Shown: one piece after another, positions 33,937-43,995 of the stretch
Layout: each line of letters starts with the position of its first letter
How positions within the stretch are numbered: the stretch's first letter is position 1
NCBI RefSeq assembly: GCF_029379315.1
Contig: NZ_JAQYWQ010000006.1
Location: 13,811 to 77,810 of the forward strand
Reading direction: 5' to 3'
DNA from: Nostoc sp. S13
GTDB taxonomy: Bacteria; Cyanobacteriota; Cyanobacteriia; Cyanobacteriales; Nostocaceae
Length of the DNA stretch: 64,000 bases
Notes under the pieces: model-generated
The model's input: the letters and a program-made list of their open reading frames with translations, nothing else
Databases searched by the model: none
What the model was told of the DNA's origin: nothing
Position numbers and translations under genes: made by a program

Positions 33937-36237
33937 ATGGCAGGTAAAAATATTAAAGTCTTATTAGTAGAAGATAACTTTGGTGACATCTTTTTATTAC
34001 AGGAGTTTTTAAAGGAAGTTACGACAGTTGTAGTTAATTTGATCCCCGTTGAGCGGCTTTCGGAAGCACTCAACTACCTAGCAAACGAAATTTTTGATGT
34101 AATTTTGTTAGACCTCTCGCTACCAGATAGCCAGGGGCTTGAAACCTTTATAATCGCTCACCATCAGGCGAAAGCAACTCCGATAATTGTACTGACGGGT
34201 ATAGACGATGAAACCCTAGCAATTAGGGCAGTGCAGCAAGGAGCGCAGGATTATTTGGTGAAAGGGCAAGTAACTGGCGACTTGCTGGTGCGCTCAATGC
34301 GTTATGCCATTGAGCGTCAACGGGCAGACAACGCACTGCGTCATAGTGAAGAGCGATTTCGAGTTGCCCTGAAAAACTCTCCAATCTTTGTCTACAACCA
34401 GGATAGGGAGTTACGGTACACTTGGGTTTACAATCCCTCCGATGGATTAATGGTTGAGGAAATGTTGGGTAAAAAAGACTTGGATATCATCCCAGTTGAA
34501 GATGCTCAACGTCTCACCACAATTAAACGTGGGGTGCTAACCACGGGTATAGGAACGCGAGAAGAAGTATCAATTAGAATCAAAGATACAACTCGATATT
34601 ACGATTTAACTGTCGAGCCATTGCGGAATGAGTCGCAAGAAGTTGTCGGCGTGACTTGCGCCAGTATCGATATTAGCGAACAGCAAGCCGCACTACGCGA
34701 ACAAAATGCGGCGCTACAGGAACGCAAATTGGCACAAGAAAAAATCCGCGAACAAGCAGCGTTACTTGATGTCACCACAGATGCTATTTGTGTGCGAGAT
34801 TTAAACAATCAAATTATCTTCTGGAACAAAGGCGCAGAAACACTTTACGGCTGGCAAGCTACAGAGGCTTGGGGCAAAAATGCTAGTGAGCTTTTGTTTG
34901 ACGAACCTTCACCAGAAATCGAAGCAGCTCTGTTACAAGTTCTTAGTAAAGGTAAGTGGCAGGGCGAGTTAACTAAACTGACTAAAATGGGCAAGGAAAT
35001 CCTTGTTGCTAGTCGCTGGAGTCTGGTGTGCGATGAACAAGACAAACCCAAATCAATTCTCACCGTTGACACAGATATTACCGCCAAAAAACACCTAGAA
35101 GCCCAATTGTTTCGCGCTCAACGCTTGGAAAGTATTGGCACTCTAGCTAGTGGTATTGCTCACGACCTCAACAATATTCTGACACCAATTCTGGCAGGAG
35201 CGCAACTCTTACCACTCAAATTTCCTGATGCGGATAAACGGACTCGCCATCTACTAGAGATTTTGGAAATCAACGCTAAACGCGGCGCTGATTTAGTCAA
35301 ACAAGTGCTGTCCTTTGCGCGGGGTGTGGAAGGGAAGCGCATCACTTTGCAACTCAAGCATTTGATTGTGGAAGTTGCCAAGATTCTGAAAGAGACATTT
35401 CCTAAATCTATAGAAATCAGCACTGATGTACCGCAGGATTTATGGATGGTTTCTGGAGATAGTACCCAACTACATCAAGTGCTGATGAACCTCTGCGTTA
35501 ACGCCCGCGATGCTATGGCCAATGGCGGTAGTTTGAGTATCTCTGCCGAAAATCTGTTGATTGACGAAAATTATGCCCGGATAAACCTGGAAGCCAAAGA
35601 GGGGCCTTACGCAGTGATTAGTGTCTCTGATACTGGAGTTGGAATTCCTAGAGAAATCTTAGATAGAATTTTCGAGCCATTCTTTACGACAAAAGATGTG
35701 GGACAAGGTACAGGGTTAGGACTTTCCACCGTACTAGGGATAATTAAAAGTCACGGAGGTTTTGTGAACGTTTACAGCGAACCGGGAAGTGGCACTAGCT
35801 TTAAAGTTTACTTGCCATCTGTCGGCGGAATGGAAACATTCAACCCAGAAGATTTGCCACCACAGACAGGACATGGAGAATTGATTTTGATTGTGGATGA
35901 TGAAACTGCCATTCAAGAGATTACCAGAACATCATTGGAAACTCACAACTACAAAACCCTAATTGCCAGTGATGGCATTGAGGCGATCGCGCTATACGCT
36001 AAAAATAGGGACAACATTAGTGTTGTACTAATGGATATTATGCTGCCCTCGCTGGATGGTTTAACTGCCATCCGTACCTTGCGAAAAATCAACCCCCAAG
36101 TCAGAATTATTGCCAGCAGTGGACTTATGTCTGACAATAAGCTTAGTGCAGTAGCTGCTATTGGTGTGAATACGTTTTTGTCGAAGCCCTATACTGTTAA
36201 TGAATTATTGCTTTCTTTACAGAAAATCTTATCGTGA
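33937..36237 (+). CDS. Hybrid histidine kinase, REC-PAS-PAS-HK-REC
   Basis: 766 residues from the ATG at 33937, five bases after the preceding stop; a GTG frame to 33898 is rejected because it overlaps that gene. The order is receiver (about 5-125, LLDLSLPDSQG), PAS (about 135-255), coiled coil, PAS (about 270-390), HisKA with GIAHDLNNILTPI, HATPase (NLCVNARDAM, DTGVGI, GTGLGLS), C-terminal receiver (about 650-765, LMDIMLPSLDG, LSKPY). NtrB-like HDLNN box. The receivers at both ends and the upstream Rcp1-type gene indicate a multistep phosphorelay. Output is unknown, as no DNA-binding domain is encoded. Confidence 0.9.
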   Translation: MAGKNIKVLLVEDNFGDIFLLQEFLKEVTTVVVNLIPVERLSEALNYLANEIFDVILLDLSLPDSQGLETFIIAHHQAKATPIIVLTGIDDETLAIRAVQQGAQDYLVKGQVTGDLLVRSMRYAIERQRADNALRHSEERFRVALKNSPIFVYNQDRELRYTWVYNPSDGLMVEEMLGKKDLDIIPVEDAQRLTTIKRGVLTTGIGTREEVSIRIKDTTRYYDLTVEPLRNESQEVVGVTCASIDISEQQAALREQNAALQERKLAQEKIREQAALLDVTTDAICVRDLNNQIIFWNKGAETLYGWQATEAWGKNASELLFDEPSPEIEAALLQVLSKGKWQGELTKLTKMGKEILVASRWSLVCDEQDKPKSILTVDTDITAKKHLEAQLFRAQRLESIGTLASGIAHDLNNILTPILAGAQLLPLKFPDADKRTRHLLEILEINAKRGADLVKQVLSFARGVEGKRITLQLKHLIVEVAKILKETFPKSIEISTDVPQDLWMVSGDSTQLHQVLMNLCVNARDAMANGGSLSISAENLLIDENYARINLEAKEGPYAVISVSDTGVGIPREILDRIFEPFFTTKDVGQGTGLGLSTVLGIIKSHGGFVNVYSEPGSGTSFKVYLPSVGGMETFNPEDLPPQTGHGELILIVDDETAIQEITRTSLETHNYKTLIASDGIEAIALYAKNRDNISVVLMDIMLPSLDGLTAIRTLRKINPQVRIIASSGLMSDNKLSAVAAIGVNTFLSKPYTVNELLLSLQKILS

Positions 36238-36572
36238 GTCAAGTCGCTTCTCTACGAGACGCCAAAGGCGAACGCTCCAATTAAAAATTATTAATTAAAA
36301 ATTGCAAGACGCTCGAGGACTCGCTAAGGCTTCGCTATCAGTGGTTGCTCTGAACCCACCACTGATTGTAGACCGTAGAAATGCTGAAAATACTTAATGA
36401 ATGGGTGAAAACTATGTTGTTTCTCGCCAATTTAAAGTTTTGGTCAATCTTAGTGCCTACCGTAGACAAGTAATAGTTTATTATGTCAATTTATACATGA
36501 GCAATCTTCATAAAAAAGTTATTTAGAGCCATTTAAAATGTCTTAAATATAAAGCAAAGGAGTTTCAAGCGA
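36238..36572. other. Repeat-containing intergenic region
   Basis: No gene. TTCTCTACGAGACGCCAAAGG near 36246 is a member of the palindromic family seen at 720-870, 40130-40265 and 40545-40620. AACCCACCACTGATTGTAGACC at about 36353 matches the interior of the MITE at 3155-3401, so this is a truncated copy. AAAGGAG at 36556-36562 is the ribosome site of the next gene. Confidence 0.6.
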
Positions 36573-37406
36573 GTGTCTCAACTATATTCCAAGAAAACAG
36601 TAGGTTATGCAGCCTGGTGGATATCAGCATTAGCTGTACTGACAGTTTCGCAGATACCGAAAGCAGATGCAGCATCCATAACTTTCTCAGCCACAGGTAC
36701 TAATCCACTATCAGGTGGAAACAGTATAGCCCTTGGGGCGAAAGCTGTCTTTGATGACTCAATTGCAGGTAAGTTGACACTGACCCTTACTAATACAGGC
36801 CCAGGTGCATCAGTCACTTCTGATGTTCTCACAGGAATCTTTTGGGATTATGCTGGATCTCCCTTAACAAGCTTAACGTTGTCTTCAGCCAAAGCTCCAA
36901 CCGTAATCACGAATAATCTAACTACGGGAAGTAATGTCGATCTTACTAACGTGGGACTAGGTAAGGTTGAATGGGGTTTTGCAAAAACTACCGCTACCAG
37001 TGGACTTGGCGGTACTAGTGGCGTAGCTAACCCAGTAACTGAGCACTACGGTCTTGCTACAGCTGATTTTGGCATATCACCTGGTTTTGGTGTTTCGGGT
37101 GGACAGCAATTCAATTACGGTATTATTACTGGTTACGATAGTTCAAATCTAGCAGTAACTCTGGGAACTTTTGTGAAGAATTCTGCCACATTCGTTTTCT
37201 CAGGGCTACCTACCGGCTTTGATTCAACAAAGATTCAGAATGTTCGTTTTCAGTATGGTACTGGTTTAGATGAACCTAGTACTTATTATATTGCTCCGCC
37301 ACCTCCACCGAGAACAGTACCTGATCCTAGTGCAACAGTTGCCCTCGGTTTATTTGCTGTAGGTGCGCTGAGGGTTGCCAAGAAAAAGCCTCTAGTCTTA
37401 GCTTAA
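36573..37406 (+). CDS. Exported PEP-CTERM protein of unknown function
   Basis: 277 residues from a GTG, supported by AAAGGAG ten bases upstream. A hydrophobic leader ends near ADAAS (residues 1-34). The body is Gly/Ser/Thr-rich with a pattern (SGGNSIALGAKAVFDDSIAGKLTLTLTNTG) resembling a cyanobacterial exosortase-dependent surface protein family. A Pro-rich hinge (APPPPPR) precedes VPDPSATVALGLFAVG, a hydrophobic stretch and RVAKKK, a PEP-CTERM variant with Asp in place of Glu. Envelope or extracellular location is inferred. No functional domain is recognised. Confidence 0.85.
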   Translation: MSQLYSKKTVGYAAWWISALAVLTVSQIPKADAASITFSATGTNPLSGGNSIALGAKAVFDDSIAGKLTLTLTNTGPGASVTSDVLTGIFWDYAGSPLTSLTLSSAKAPTVITNNLTTGSNVDLTNVGLGKVEWGFAKTTATSGLGGTSGVANPVTEHYGLATADFGISPGFGVSGGQQFNYGIITGYDSSNLAVTLGTFVKNSATFVFSGLPTGFDSTKIQNVRFQYGTGLDEPSTYYIAPPPPPRTVPDPSATVALGLFAVGALRVAKKKPLVLA

Positions 37407-37868
37407 ATGAGAACTTGAGTACTAACTGATAACTGAGTTACGCCTTATAAGCAATTCTCAGAATGACAGGACTTACACAAAAAGGCAGTGAAAGCCTTGA
37501 TTTAGCGTCGGGGCAATTGATCAATTGTCCCTACATTTCGTAGTTGATGTGTAAGTCCTAAACGAGATATAGCAGTGGACAGATAGCTTAGGACATTCGC
37601 AAATCCTAAGAGAGCGGCTGTCACAGCTATCTATAGCAGACTTGTCCTAACCATTATGGCAGCCGCTATAAAAGCCACTCTGTTTTTTAAGAAAATTGAT
37701 ACATATATAATATATTTAGTCAAGAGTCCAGACTTTATCTCTTGGCTAATTTTTTTTGATATAAACCTAGTTAGCCACTTGTGAAAATAAAGTCAATACG
37801 AGATAGTGCAGCTACAGCCAGTGGCTAAGTTCTAAAATTAAGAAGTATTAAATCAAATTGAGGACATT
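37407..37868. other. grxC upstream region with small repeats
   Basis: No gene. It contains a 92-bp MITE (37468-37559), and beyond it AGCGGCTG (37613-37620) pairing with CAGCCGCT (37660-37667), another inverted repeat. The remainder is AT-rich and may hold the grxC promoter. Confidence 0.6.
37468..37559. mobile_element. 92-bp MITE, ends AGGACTTACACA
   Basis: AGGACTTACACA (37468-37479) is the perfect reverse complement of TGTGTAAGTCCT (37548-37559). The ends differ by one base from those of the 3155-3401 element (AGGACTTACGCA), so the two probably share a transposase source. The interior carries a near-perfect palindrome GGGCAATTGATCAATTGTCC. Confidence 0.75.
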
Positions 37869-38141
37869 ATGGCTGCAAAAGTCGAAATTTACACTTGGAG
37901 GACTTGCCCGTTTTGCATTCGTGCCAAAAGTTTGCTGAAAGATAAGGGAGTTGAATTTATGGAATATAGCATTGATGGAGACGAGGCAGCCAGAAGTAAA
38001 ATGGCTCAAAGGGCAAATGGACGGCGCTCTTTACCGCAAATTTTCATCAATGACGATCACGTTGGTGGTTGTGATGATATCCACGCTTTAGACAGTCAAG
38101 GCAAGCTGGATGAGCTACTAACTTCTAGCAATAGCATATAG
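37869..38141 (+). CDS. grxC: Glutaredoxin
   Basis: 90 residues, the usual glutaredoxin size. The dithiol active site CPFC is at residues 13-16, with the cis-Pro region RRSLPQIFIND and the glutathione-binding GGCDDIHALD. It reduces disulphides and mixed disulphides using glutathione in the cytoplasm. The glutathione synthetase gene follows in the same direction after 246 bp, so substrate synthesis and use are genetically linked. Confidence 0.95.
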   Translation: MAAKVEIYTWRTCPFCIRAKSLLKDKGVEFMEYSIDGDEAARSKMAQRANGRRSLPQIFINDDHVGGCDDIHALDSQGKLDELLTSSNSI

Positions 38142-38387
38142 GTTCAGAAGGTTTTGCGATCGCTAGCGACAAGCCGCTGCAAATTAGACGGTAGTCGCTA
38201 CAACTCCAGAAGGGAGAGCAACGCGTTGCCTTGTTTACGAACTTTTTTCTCACAAAAGCGATATCTGTCCCCAAGACTTTCCCCTCCAGGTTCTACTCCG
38301 CAGTAGATATATTACGTCAATTGGTGAGATCATCAAGAGATAATAATTGAATAACTATTTAATTTCTTGGTGATTGAGGTATAAAGG

Positions 38388-39347
38388 GTGAAACTGGCTT
38401 TTATCATTGATTCCATCCATCTGCTTGACCCGTGTCACGATACCAGCATTGCCCTGATCGAAGCAGCGCAAATCCTGGGACACGAAGTCTGGATAACTCA
38501 GGCAAATCTGCTGAGTGTGGTGGAGGGCAAAGCTTGGGCTGTCCTACAGCGAGTCGAACTTGTACCAGTGCAGTTGCTGGAGGGACGCTGGGTAGCAGTG
38601 AATCCTTGGTATAAGTTGATCGATTCCTCCTTAACTTCTTTAGAGACAATGGACGCCGTATTTATGCGGACAGATCCACCAGTCAATGATTCCTACCTCT
38701 ATGCCACCTACATTCTCGATTACATTGACCAAAATAAAACCCTGGTGATTAACAGTCCTAGTGGCATCCGAGGGGCAAATGAAAAAATGTATGCCCTCCA
38801 GTTTACCAAAGCGATTCCAGAAACGATTGTCAGTGCTGATAAGCAGTTTATCCGGCAATTTGTCGAAGCAAAGGGGGCAGCAGTTCTTAAACCACTGGGT
38901 AATAAAGCTGGGGAAGGAATTTTGTTTTTGCAATCAGGCGATCGCAATTTTAACTCCATTGTCGAACTCAGTACCCTCCAAGGTCGAGTGCCAGTAATGG
39001 TGCAGACCTATCTACCAGAGGCAAAAGCGGGAGATAAGCGAATTATCCTGCTCAATGGCGAACCGATTGGTGCGCTCAATCGCCTCTCTAGCGGAACTGA
39101 TTTTCGCAATAATATGGCAGCTGGTGGCACAGTCGCTCAAACTGAAATTACCCCAAGAGAGTATGAAATCTGTACCCAATTAGCCGAACGCTTACGCCAA
39201 GACGGCTTAATTTTTGTGGGTATTGACGTTATCGGTGGCTACCTAACTGAGGTTAACGTCACCAGTCCCACCGGAATTCGTGAGATTGACCGCCTAGATG
39301 GTACTCGCCTCGGTTATCAAGTTATTCAATGGATTGAACAAACTTAG
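38388..39347 (+). CDS. gshB: Glutathione synthetase
   Basis: 319 residues from a GTG start, ATP-grasp fold. Typical GshB blocks are seen: FMRTDPPVNDSYLYAT, INSPSGIRGANEKMYAL, VLKPLGNKAGEGI, GDKRIILLNGEPIGALNR and the C-terminal VGIDVIGGYLTEVNVTSPTGIREI. It adds glycine to gamma-glutamylcysteine using ATP. Full length for the prokaryotic family. It follows grxC. Confidence 0.95.
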   Translation: MKLAFIIDSIHLLDPCHDTSIALIEAAQILGHEVWITQANLLSVVEGKAWAVLQRVELVPVQLLEGRWVAVNPWYKLIDSSLTSLETMDAVFMRTDPPVNDSYLYATYILDYIDQNKTLVINSPSGIRGANEKMYALQFTKAIPETIVSADKQFIRQFVEAKGAAVLKPLGNKAGEGILFLQSGDRNFNSIVELSTLQGRVPVMVQTYLPEAKAGDKRIILLNGEPIGALNRLSSGTDFRNNMAAGGTVAQTEITPREYEICTQLAERLRQDGLIFVGIDVIGGYLTEVNVTSPTGIREIDRLDGTRLGYQVIQWIEQT

Positions 39348-39439
39348 TACTTACGCATTGACAAAAAATATCATCCATGAGATATGTAAGTTGCTTTTTG
39401 TAAGAATCAATATGTTCTACTTTAAGAGGAATGCCGAGC

Positions 39440-40084
39440 ATGATTCACTTACAGACTTTCTGGGTGGTTTCAGTTGCTTTGATGTTAGCCGCTTTTGGAG
39501 TGCGTGCAGAGCCAGCGACAGCGCAAACTACTTATCCATTTAGCGCCAATTACGATATATTGGCAACCGCCAAAGACCTCACGCCAAACCTCCAACAGAT
39601 ATTTGTTCCAGGTTCAAGCGCTGATGCCCCATATGGACTGCTCCAAACTAATAGCCTGAGCTACTCCCAAACTAATTTTGCTATCAGGTTTCTACAGTTT
39701 CAACACTGAACCGACAGCTTTCAGCTTACAGGGTTTCCTTCTGGCTATATCACGTTTGCAGGAAGCGGCAGCAGTGACAAGTTGTTTGGAGCCGCAAGTG
39801 GTACTGGGTTGATTGACTTTGGAACCCTGACAGTGAAGTCTTCTGGTACTGTCAATATTATTGGGGGTGAGGGGATATTCAGGGGTGCTACTGGCACATT
39901 AGCCTTTTCCCAGATCCAACCACTCAGTTTACAGGTAGGTGTTGCCTTAAAAGGTCAGTTTACGGTGAATGGCTCATTCCAGACAGTTCCAGAACCAAAA
40001 ACCGTTACAGCACTAATTGGTGTAGGTGCGATGGGAGTTTATCTGCTGATGCGCCGACACCGCCAAAGAGCCACTTCTGTTTGA
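39440..40084 (+). pseudogene. PEP-CTERM exported protein, interrupted by in-frame TGA
   Basis: An ATG at 39440 sits nine bases after AAGAGGA. A signal peptide (about 30 residues, ends ATAQT) leads to DILATAKDLTPNLQQIF and so on. The frame meets TGA at 39707-39709 and then stays open, in the same frame, to 40084, where VPEPKT, a hydrophobic helix and RRHRQR form a PEP-CTERM end. The stretch around the stop reads better one frame over (FYSFNTEPTAFSLQG), so two compensating single-base indels are likelier than a point stop. Either it is a decaying gene or a sequencing error. Function unknown. Confidence 0.7.
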
Positions 40085-40642
40085 TCTTTGAGCGTACTAC
40101 TAAGTAAATAAACATAATTAATTACACAACGTCATTGCGAATGCAGCGTTCGCGGTAGCGTCTCGTAGAGAAGCGGAATGTTCGCCTTTGACGTTGCCGC
40201 AGGGTAGCAATCACAAGGGCTGGGATTACTTCGCTTCTCTACGAGAGGCTCCGCTAACGCTCGCAATGACTGTAAATATTTTTGTTCATTTACTTATTTC
40301 ATCCGTAGTTGGGCAGGTATTTCGGTTTTTTTGTGACAAAAGCCCAGTTGGACATCCGAGCCAAGAGACTCCTGCCCAAATTAATTCTATAAAGTAGCGT
40401 TGACGAGTTTTTTTACCAATTGGCAAAATCGGGGATGGCAATGCATTGCTTACCCCTGCCCTTGGTAAAGCCCTGAAACTAGCAGATTTTATACAGCACT
40501 CAGCTTGACCTGAGACTGCTAAGTTAATCTAAAATCGTTCGACTGAACGCTCACGACGTACTCCTTCTCTACGAGACGCTCCGCGAACGGAGAAGCAAGC
40601 TACGCCTAGCGTTCGGCAGGAAAGTCTCAAATCCAAAATTTC
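40085..40642. other. Repeat-rich spacer downstream of ftsZ
   Basis: No gene. Two palindromic repeat clusters of the TTCTCTACGAGACGCTCCGC family lie at about 40130-40265 and 40545-40620, in both orientations. The short frames covering them are repeat translations. The 3' ends of the flanking convergent genes both point into this region. Confidence 0.65.
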
Positions 40643-41959
40643 TTAATTCCTTGGTGTACGTCGGTTTCTCAGAAAATCAGGTATATCCAATCCAGGTTTT
40701 TCTTTTGGTTCTGGAATTGGAGTTGGAGTTGGGGTTGAGGTTGGGGGATTAACTGTAGGTTGCTGTGTTGTTGGTCGCTTCGTAGTATTAGGTGCTACCC
40801 GAACGTTAACCACGCTTTGTTGTGGCACAGCTTGCACTTCACCTGTAAAGCCGGTGGCAATTACAGTAATTCTCACCTCACCTTGGAGTCTGTCATCAAT
40901 TACAGCCCCAAAAATAATATTGGCGTTGGGATCAACGACTTCATAGATTGCTTCTGCGGCTGCATTCACTTCATGCAAAGTCAGGTCAGTCCCACCAGTA
41001 ATATTAAACACAACCCCTCTGGCACCTTCAATAGAACACTCTAGTAACGGTGAAGAAATAGCTGCGATCGCCGCTTCTCTGGCTCTAGATTTTCCAGAAC
41101 TCACTCCAATTCCCATCAATGCCGATCCCGCATCTGCCATCACAGCTCGGACATCAGCAAAGTCAACGTTTACTAAACCGGGGATCGTGATGATATCGGA
41201 AATACCTTGCACCCCTTGACGCAGCACATCATCTGCATAGCGAAAAGCTTCTTGCACAGGTGTTTGTTCGGGGATCACTTCCAGCAGTTTGTTGTTGGGG
41301 ATAATGATCAGTGTATCTACTCTACTTTTTAGCCCTTCAATACCTTGTTCCGCTTGGCTGGTGCGGCGGCGTCCTTCAAATACAAATGGACGTGTGACTA
41401 CACCAACAGTGAGAGCGCCCATCTCTTTGGCTACTTCTGCCACGATTGGAGCTGCACCTGTCCCAGTACCACCTCCCATACCAGCAGTGATAAATACTAA
41501 GTCTGCACCCTCCAAAGCCGTAGCAATTTCGTCCCGTGATTCCTCAGCTGCCTTTTGACCGATGGCAGGATTACCACCTGCTCCTAAACCCCGCGTTAGC
41601 TTCTGTCCAATTTGCAATCGACTTGGAGCGCCAGCTAAGGTAAGAGCTTGGGCATCAGTGTTAATTGACCAAAACTCTACTCCAGAGACATCAGACTCGA
41701 TCATGCGGTTAACAGCATTGCCACCACCACCACCGACACCAATCACTTTGATGTTGGCGACCCGACCAGGAACAATCTCGCCAATTCGGCTATTTTCCGC
41801 AGAAATCTTCTTATTATCGTGATTTTGTCCGAAGTTCAGCCCAGAGTTATTAAAGGGATTGGTTGAGTTAACTGCCAGAGAGAACCCCGGCTGTCCCGCA
41901 GATTGGGAATTTTTATAGGTAAGTCCTTGGTTATTATCAAGTGTCATTGGATTTGTCAA
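40643..41959 (-). CDS. ftsZ: Cell division protein FtsZ
   Basis: 438 residues; start at the ATG at 41959 or the one four codons later. Tubulin-like GTPase with the signature [10 protein letters not shown] and [15 protein letters not shown], and the T7-loop region [12 protein letters not shown] 60-residue Asn/Ser-rich N-terminal extension and a Pro/Thr-rich linker lead to the conserved tail [10 protein letters not shown], which binds membrane tethers. It forms the Z ring at midcell. The long N-terminal extension is typical of filamentous cyanobacterial FtsZ. It lies downstream of ftsQ, but separated by 1.2 kb. Confidence 0.97.
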   Translation of the reverse strand: MTNPMTLDNNQGLTYKNSQSAGQPGFSLAVNSTNPFNNSGLNFGQNHDNKKISAENSRIGEIVPGRVANIKVIGVGGGGGNAVNRMIESDVSGVEFWSINTDAQALTLAGAPSRLQIGQKLTRGLGAGGNPAIGQKAAEESRDEIATALEGADLVFITAGMGGGTGTGAAPIVAEVAKEMGALTVGVVTRPFVFEGRRRTSQAEQGIEGLKSRVDTLIIIPNNKLLEVIPEQTPVQEAFRYADDVLRQGVQGISDIITIPGLVNVDFADVRAVMADAGSALMGIGVSSGKSRAREAAIAAISSPLLECSIEGARGVVFNITGGTDLTLHEVNAAAEAIYEVVDPNANIIFGAVIDDRLQGEVRITVIATGFTGEVQAVPQQSVVNVRVAPNTTKRPTTQQPTVNPPTSTPTPTPIPEPKEKPGLDIPDFLRNRRTPRN

Positions 41960-43161
41960 AGGGTAGATAAACGACTTTTTCAGGTGTTATTCACCTCAGA
42001 GTCAACTTTAGTTTGACAGTGCCACAATACTATGGCACTGTTCTTTATTGTTTTCACTACTGCCAAGCCTAACAGAATTGACAGTGCGAAAATTTGCTAT
42101 GGGATAAGCTTTTAAAGCAGCCGATCGCACAGCCAATTCTAGAGAAGTATACCTACATTTATCTAAAATTGACCTGTATAACTTCAACCAGACATCAATC
42201 TCTTCATTCTTCTGGGCGGAGGGCATAACTTGTAAAGACACACTATAGCGCCTCTTCTCTGCCTCAACAATAATATTGTTAATAGGTTTCACCATTGGGG
42301 ATGATTGCAACTTTAGACACAAAACTTACGTTATACTTACTTATCCTTAAGGTTCAAGCCAGCAAGAATTTACTTGTCAAACTATACCTGATTAACTTGT
42401 TCTTTGGGGGGTCTTAATGGACACTTTGTTGGAGCAATAGTCTATCCTACGAGAACCCGCACTAGTGGGGTGAAAAAATCAAGATTTTCTTAGAGGTTTC
42501 CTCACCCAATCGGAATTACGCCACAGAGTTATCCAGACTTATTGCCCAGAAGCAACGATTATGCAACTTTGGGCGATACCCTTACAGATTCAAACTTCGG
42601 TAAACTGTCTTTGGAAGTCTCCTCAACAGACCAAAGCCAGAGTGTTTTTGGCTCTGCACTTGGATGGCGGCGTAAATCGTTCTGATCAATGCCTCTGTTC
42701 GCAAGTCTGATCTTAATGAAAAACTCAAGCATTTTTCTCTTGTTCGCACTAGGTTTAGTCAAAGAATGTATGGGCAGAAGGCGTTTTGCACGCCATAGAC
42801 CATCATGAGATTGTCCGACATCTTGCACCCTACTATTAGATGTTAGGGTAACAATTGAGAATGTTTTACTCGCAATGGAGATTTTATGATTGATCTTCTC
42901 ATTTTAATTAGAAGTTAATGCCGATTTTCGTCCGGTTTGCCAGAAAACTGAAAATAATAAATATATTTATCAGCATAAAGCTTCTTAATTTACTCGGAGC
43001 TATAAATACATTAGACTTATCCACAAATAAACCTCAAAATAGCTGAAACCCTTACATAGCTGGCTTTTTAGCTTATATAAAACAGGAACCTCTAAAACCC
43101 TCTCCAGAGCTAGGTTTCAGCCAAATAAAGTTCTCATTTCCGGATAAGTCTATTAAACACG
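41960..43161. other. Long ftsQ-ftsZ spacer
   Basis: 1.2 kb, containing only one doubtful small gene (42008-42322) and a second minus-strand frame at 42559-42828 (89 residues, Lys/Arg-rich, no family recognised, not called). The spacer may hold the ftsZ promoters and an extended leader. No large repeat was recognised. Confidence 0.5.
42008..42322 (-). CDS. Small hypothetical protein upstream of ftsZ
   Basis: 104 residues, or 95 from an internal ATG (MVKPINNIIVEAEKRRYS). Composition is protein-like, with a mixed alpha/beta pattern (YSVSLQVMPS, DVWLKLYRSILDKCRYTSLELAVRSAALKA). No family recognised, no signal peptide and no clear ribosome site. It ends 48 bp before the ftsZ start on the same strand. 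It may be a real small gene co-transcribed with ftsZ, or part of the leader region. Confidence 0.35.
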   Translation of the reverse strand: MCLKLQSSPMVKPINNIIVEAEKRRYSVSLQVMPSAQKNEEIDVWLKLYRSILDKCRYTSLELAVRSAALKAYPIANFRTVNSVRLGSSENNKEQCHSIVALSN

Positions 43162-43995
43162 CTAGATTTTTTTAGGGATTTTGGGAGTTAATTTTTGAAC
43201 TTCTTGGTTCATTTGTACTAAGGGAATTTCGGGATTTTTCAGATCAATATACTCTATTTGACCGGAATTGAGTTTTGCTCCTAAATGGCGCATTTGGGCG
43301 AGTACCTTAATTTGTTCAGACATCTGGGGGCCTGGAACGCCGAGATGCACATTTCCTAGTTCTGTTTTCAAAATTAAATTCGTTGGATTTTGGCAATTAA
43401 TTTCCATTACTTTCACCGGACTTTGGCTGATAGCTTGATGAAGTTGAGTCCAGTAGAGGCAGTATTGTTTTGGCGAGCCAATTACTCTGAGATTGGGTAA
43501 TTTCCTAGTAGGATTCAGTGATGTGTATTTTTCTAAAGGCATCCAGGCCCCACTTGCATCTAGTAAGCCGATTGTTACTTTTTTGTTGCCAGGTGTTTGA
43601 GTCACCGCTACAGGCACTCGTTCTTGGATGTCGATGATTAATCCAGGAGGAAACAGGCGGCGTCTGACGGTCGCTTGGGCAATAGTTGGTTGTTTTTTCA
43701 AAGAGTTGGCGATTGCCGACGGTTCAATCCGCCACAAAGACTGGGGGTAAGATAGCACCAACAATGACTGAGCTGTTTCATCCGACAGGAATTTATCGCC
43801 TGATTTCATCACTATTTGTTTGGGAGCTTTTAGCATCCACACTGGTTGGACTGCCATCCAGAATAATCCACCCGTCAAACCAATAATGGCAAAGGTTCGC
43901 CAAATAGCCTGAATAACTTTTATCCGTCTGTGCCGACGTAATTTCTGACGACGCTGGGCTAGATTTGTGCGGGAAACTGATATTATGCCAGCCAT
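43162..43995 (-). CDS. ftsQ: Cell division protein FtsQ
   Basis: 277 residues with the bitopic FtsQ/DivIB plan: a basic cytoplasmic head (about 1-30), one membrane helix (about 31-52, FAIIGLTGGLFWMAVQPV), a POTRA domain (about 58-130, with SLWRIEPSAIANSLKKQPTI) and a beta-domain (to about 265). It links the Z ring to the septal peptidoglycan machinery. The same-strand neighbour downstream is ftsZ. Upstream is the divergent NTPase pair, so ftsQ is likely the first gene of its transcript here. Confidence 0.9.
   Translation of the reverse strand: MAGIISVSRTNLAQRRQKLRRHRRIKVIQAIWRTFAIIGLTGGLFWMAVQPVWMLKAPKQIVMKSGDKFLSDETAQSLLVLSYPQSLWRIEPSAIANSLKKQPTIAQATVRRRLFPPGLIIDIQERVPVAVTQTPGNKKVTIGLLDASGAWMPLEKYTSLNPTRKLPNLRVIGSPKQYCLYWTQLHQAISQSPVKVMEINCQNPTNLILKTELGNVHLGVPGPQMSEQIKVLAQMRHLGAKLNSGQIEYIDLKNPEIPLVQMNQEVQKLTPKIPKKI

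Noticed and set aside
42559-42828. 89-residue minus-strand frame between ftsQ and ftsZ
   Set aside because: No ribosome site or family, unusual Lys/Arg/Ser composition; it may be a fragment, but support is too weak.
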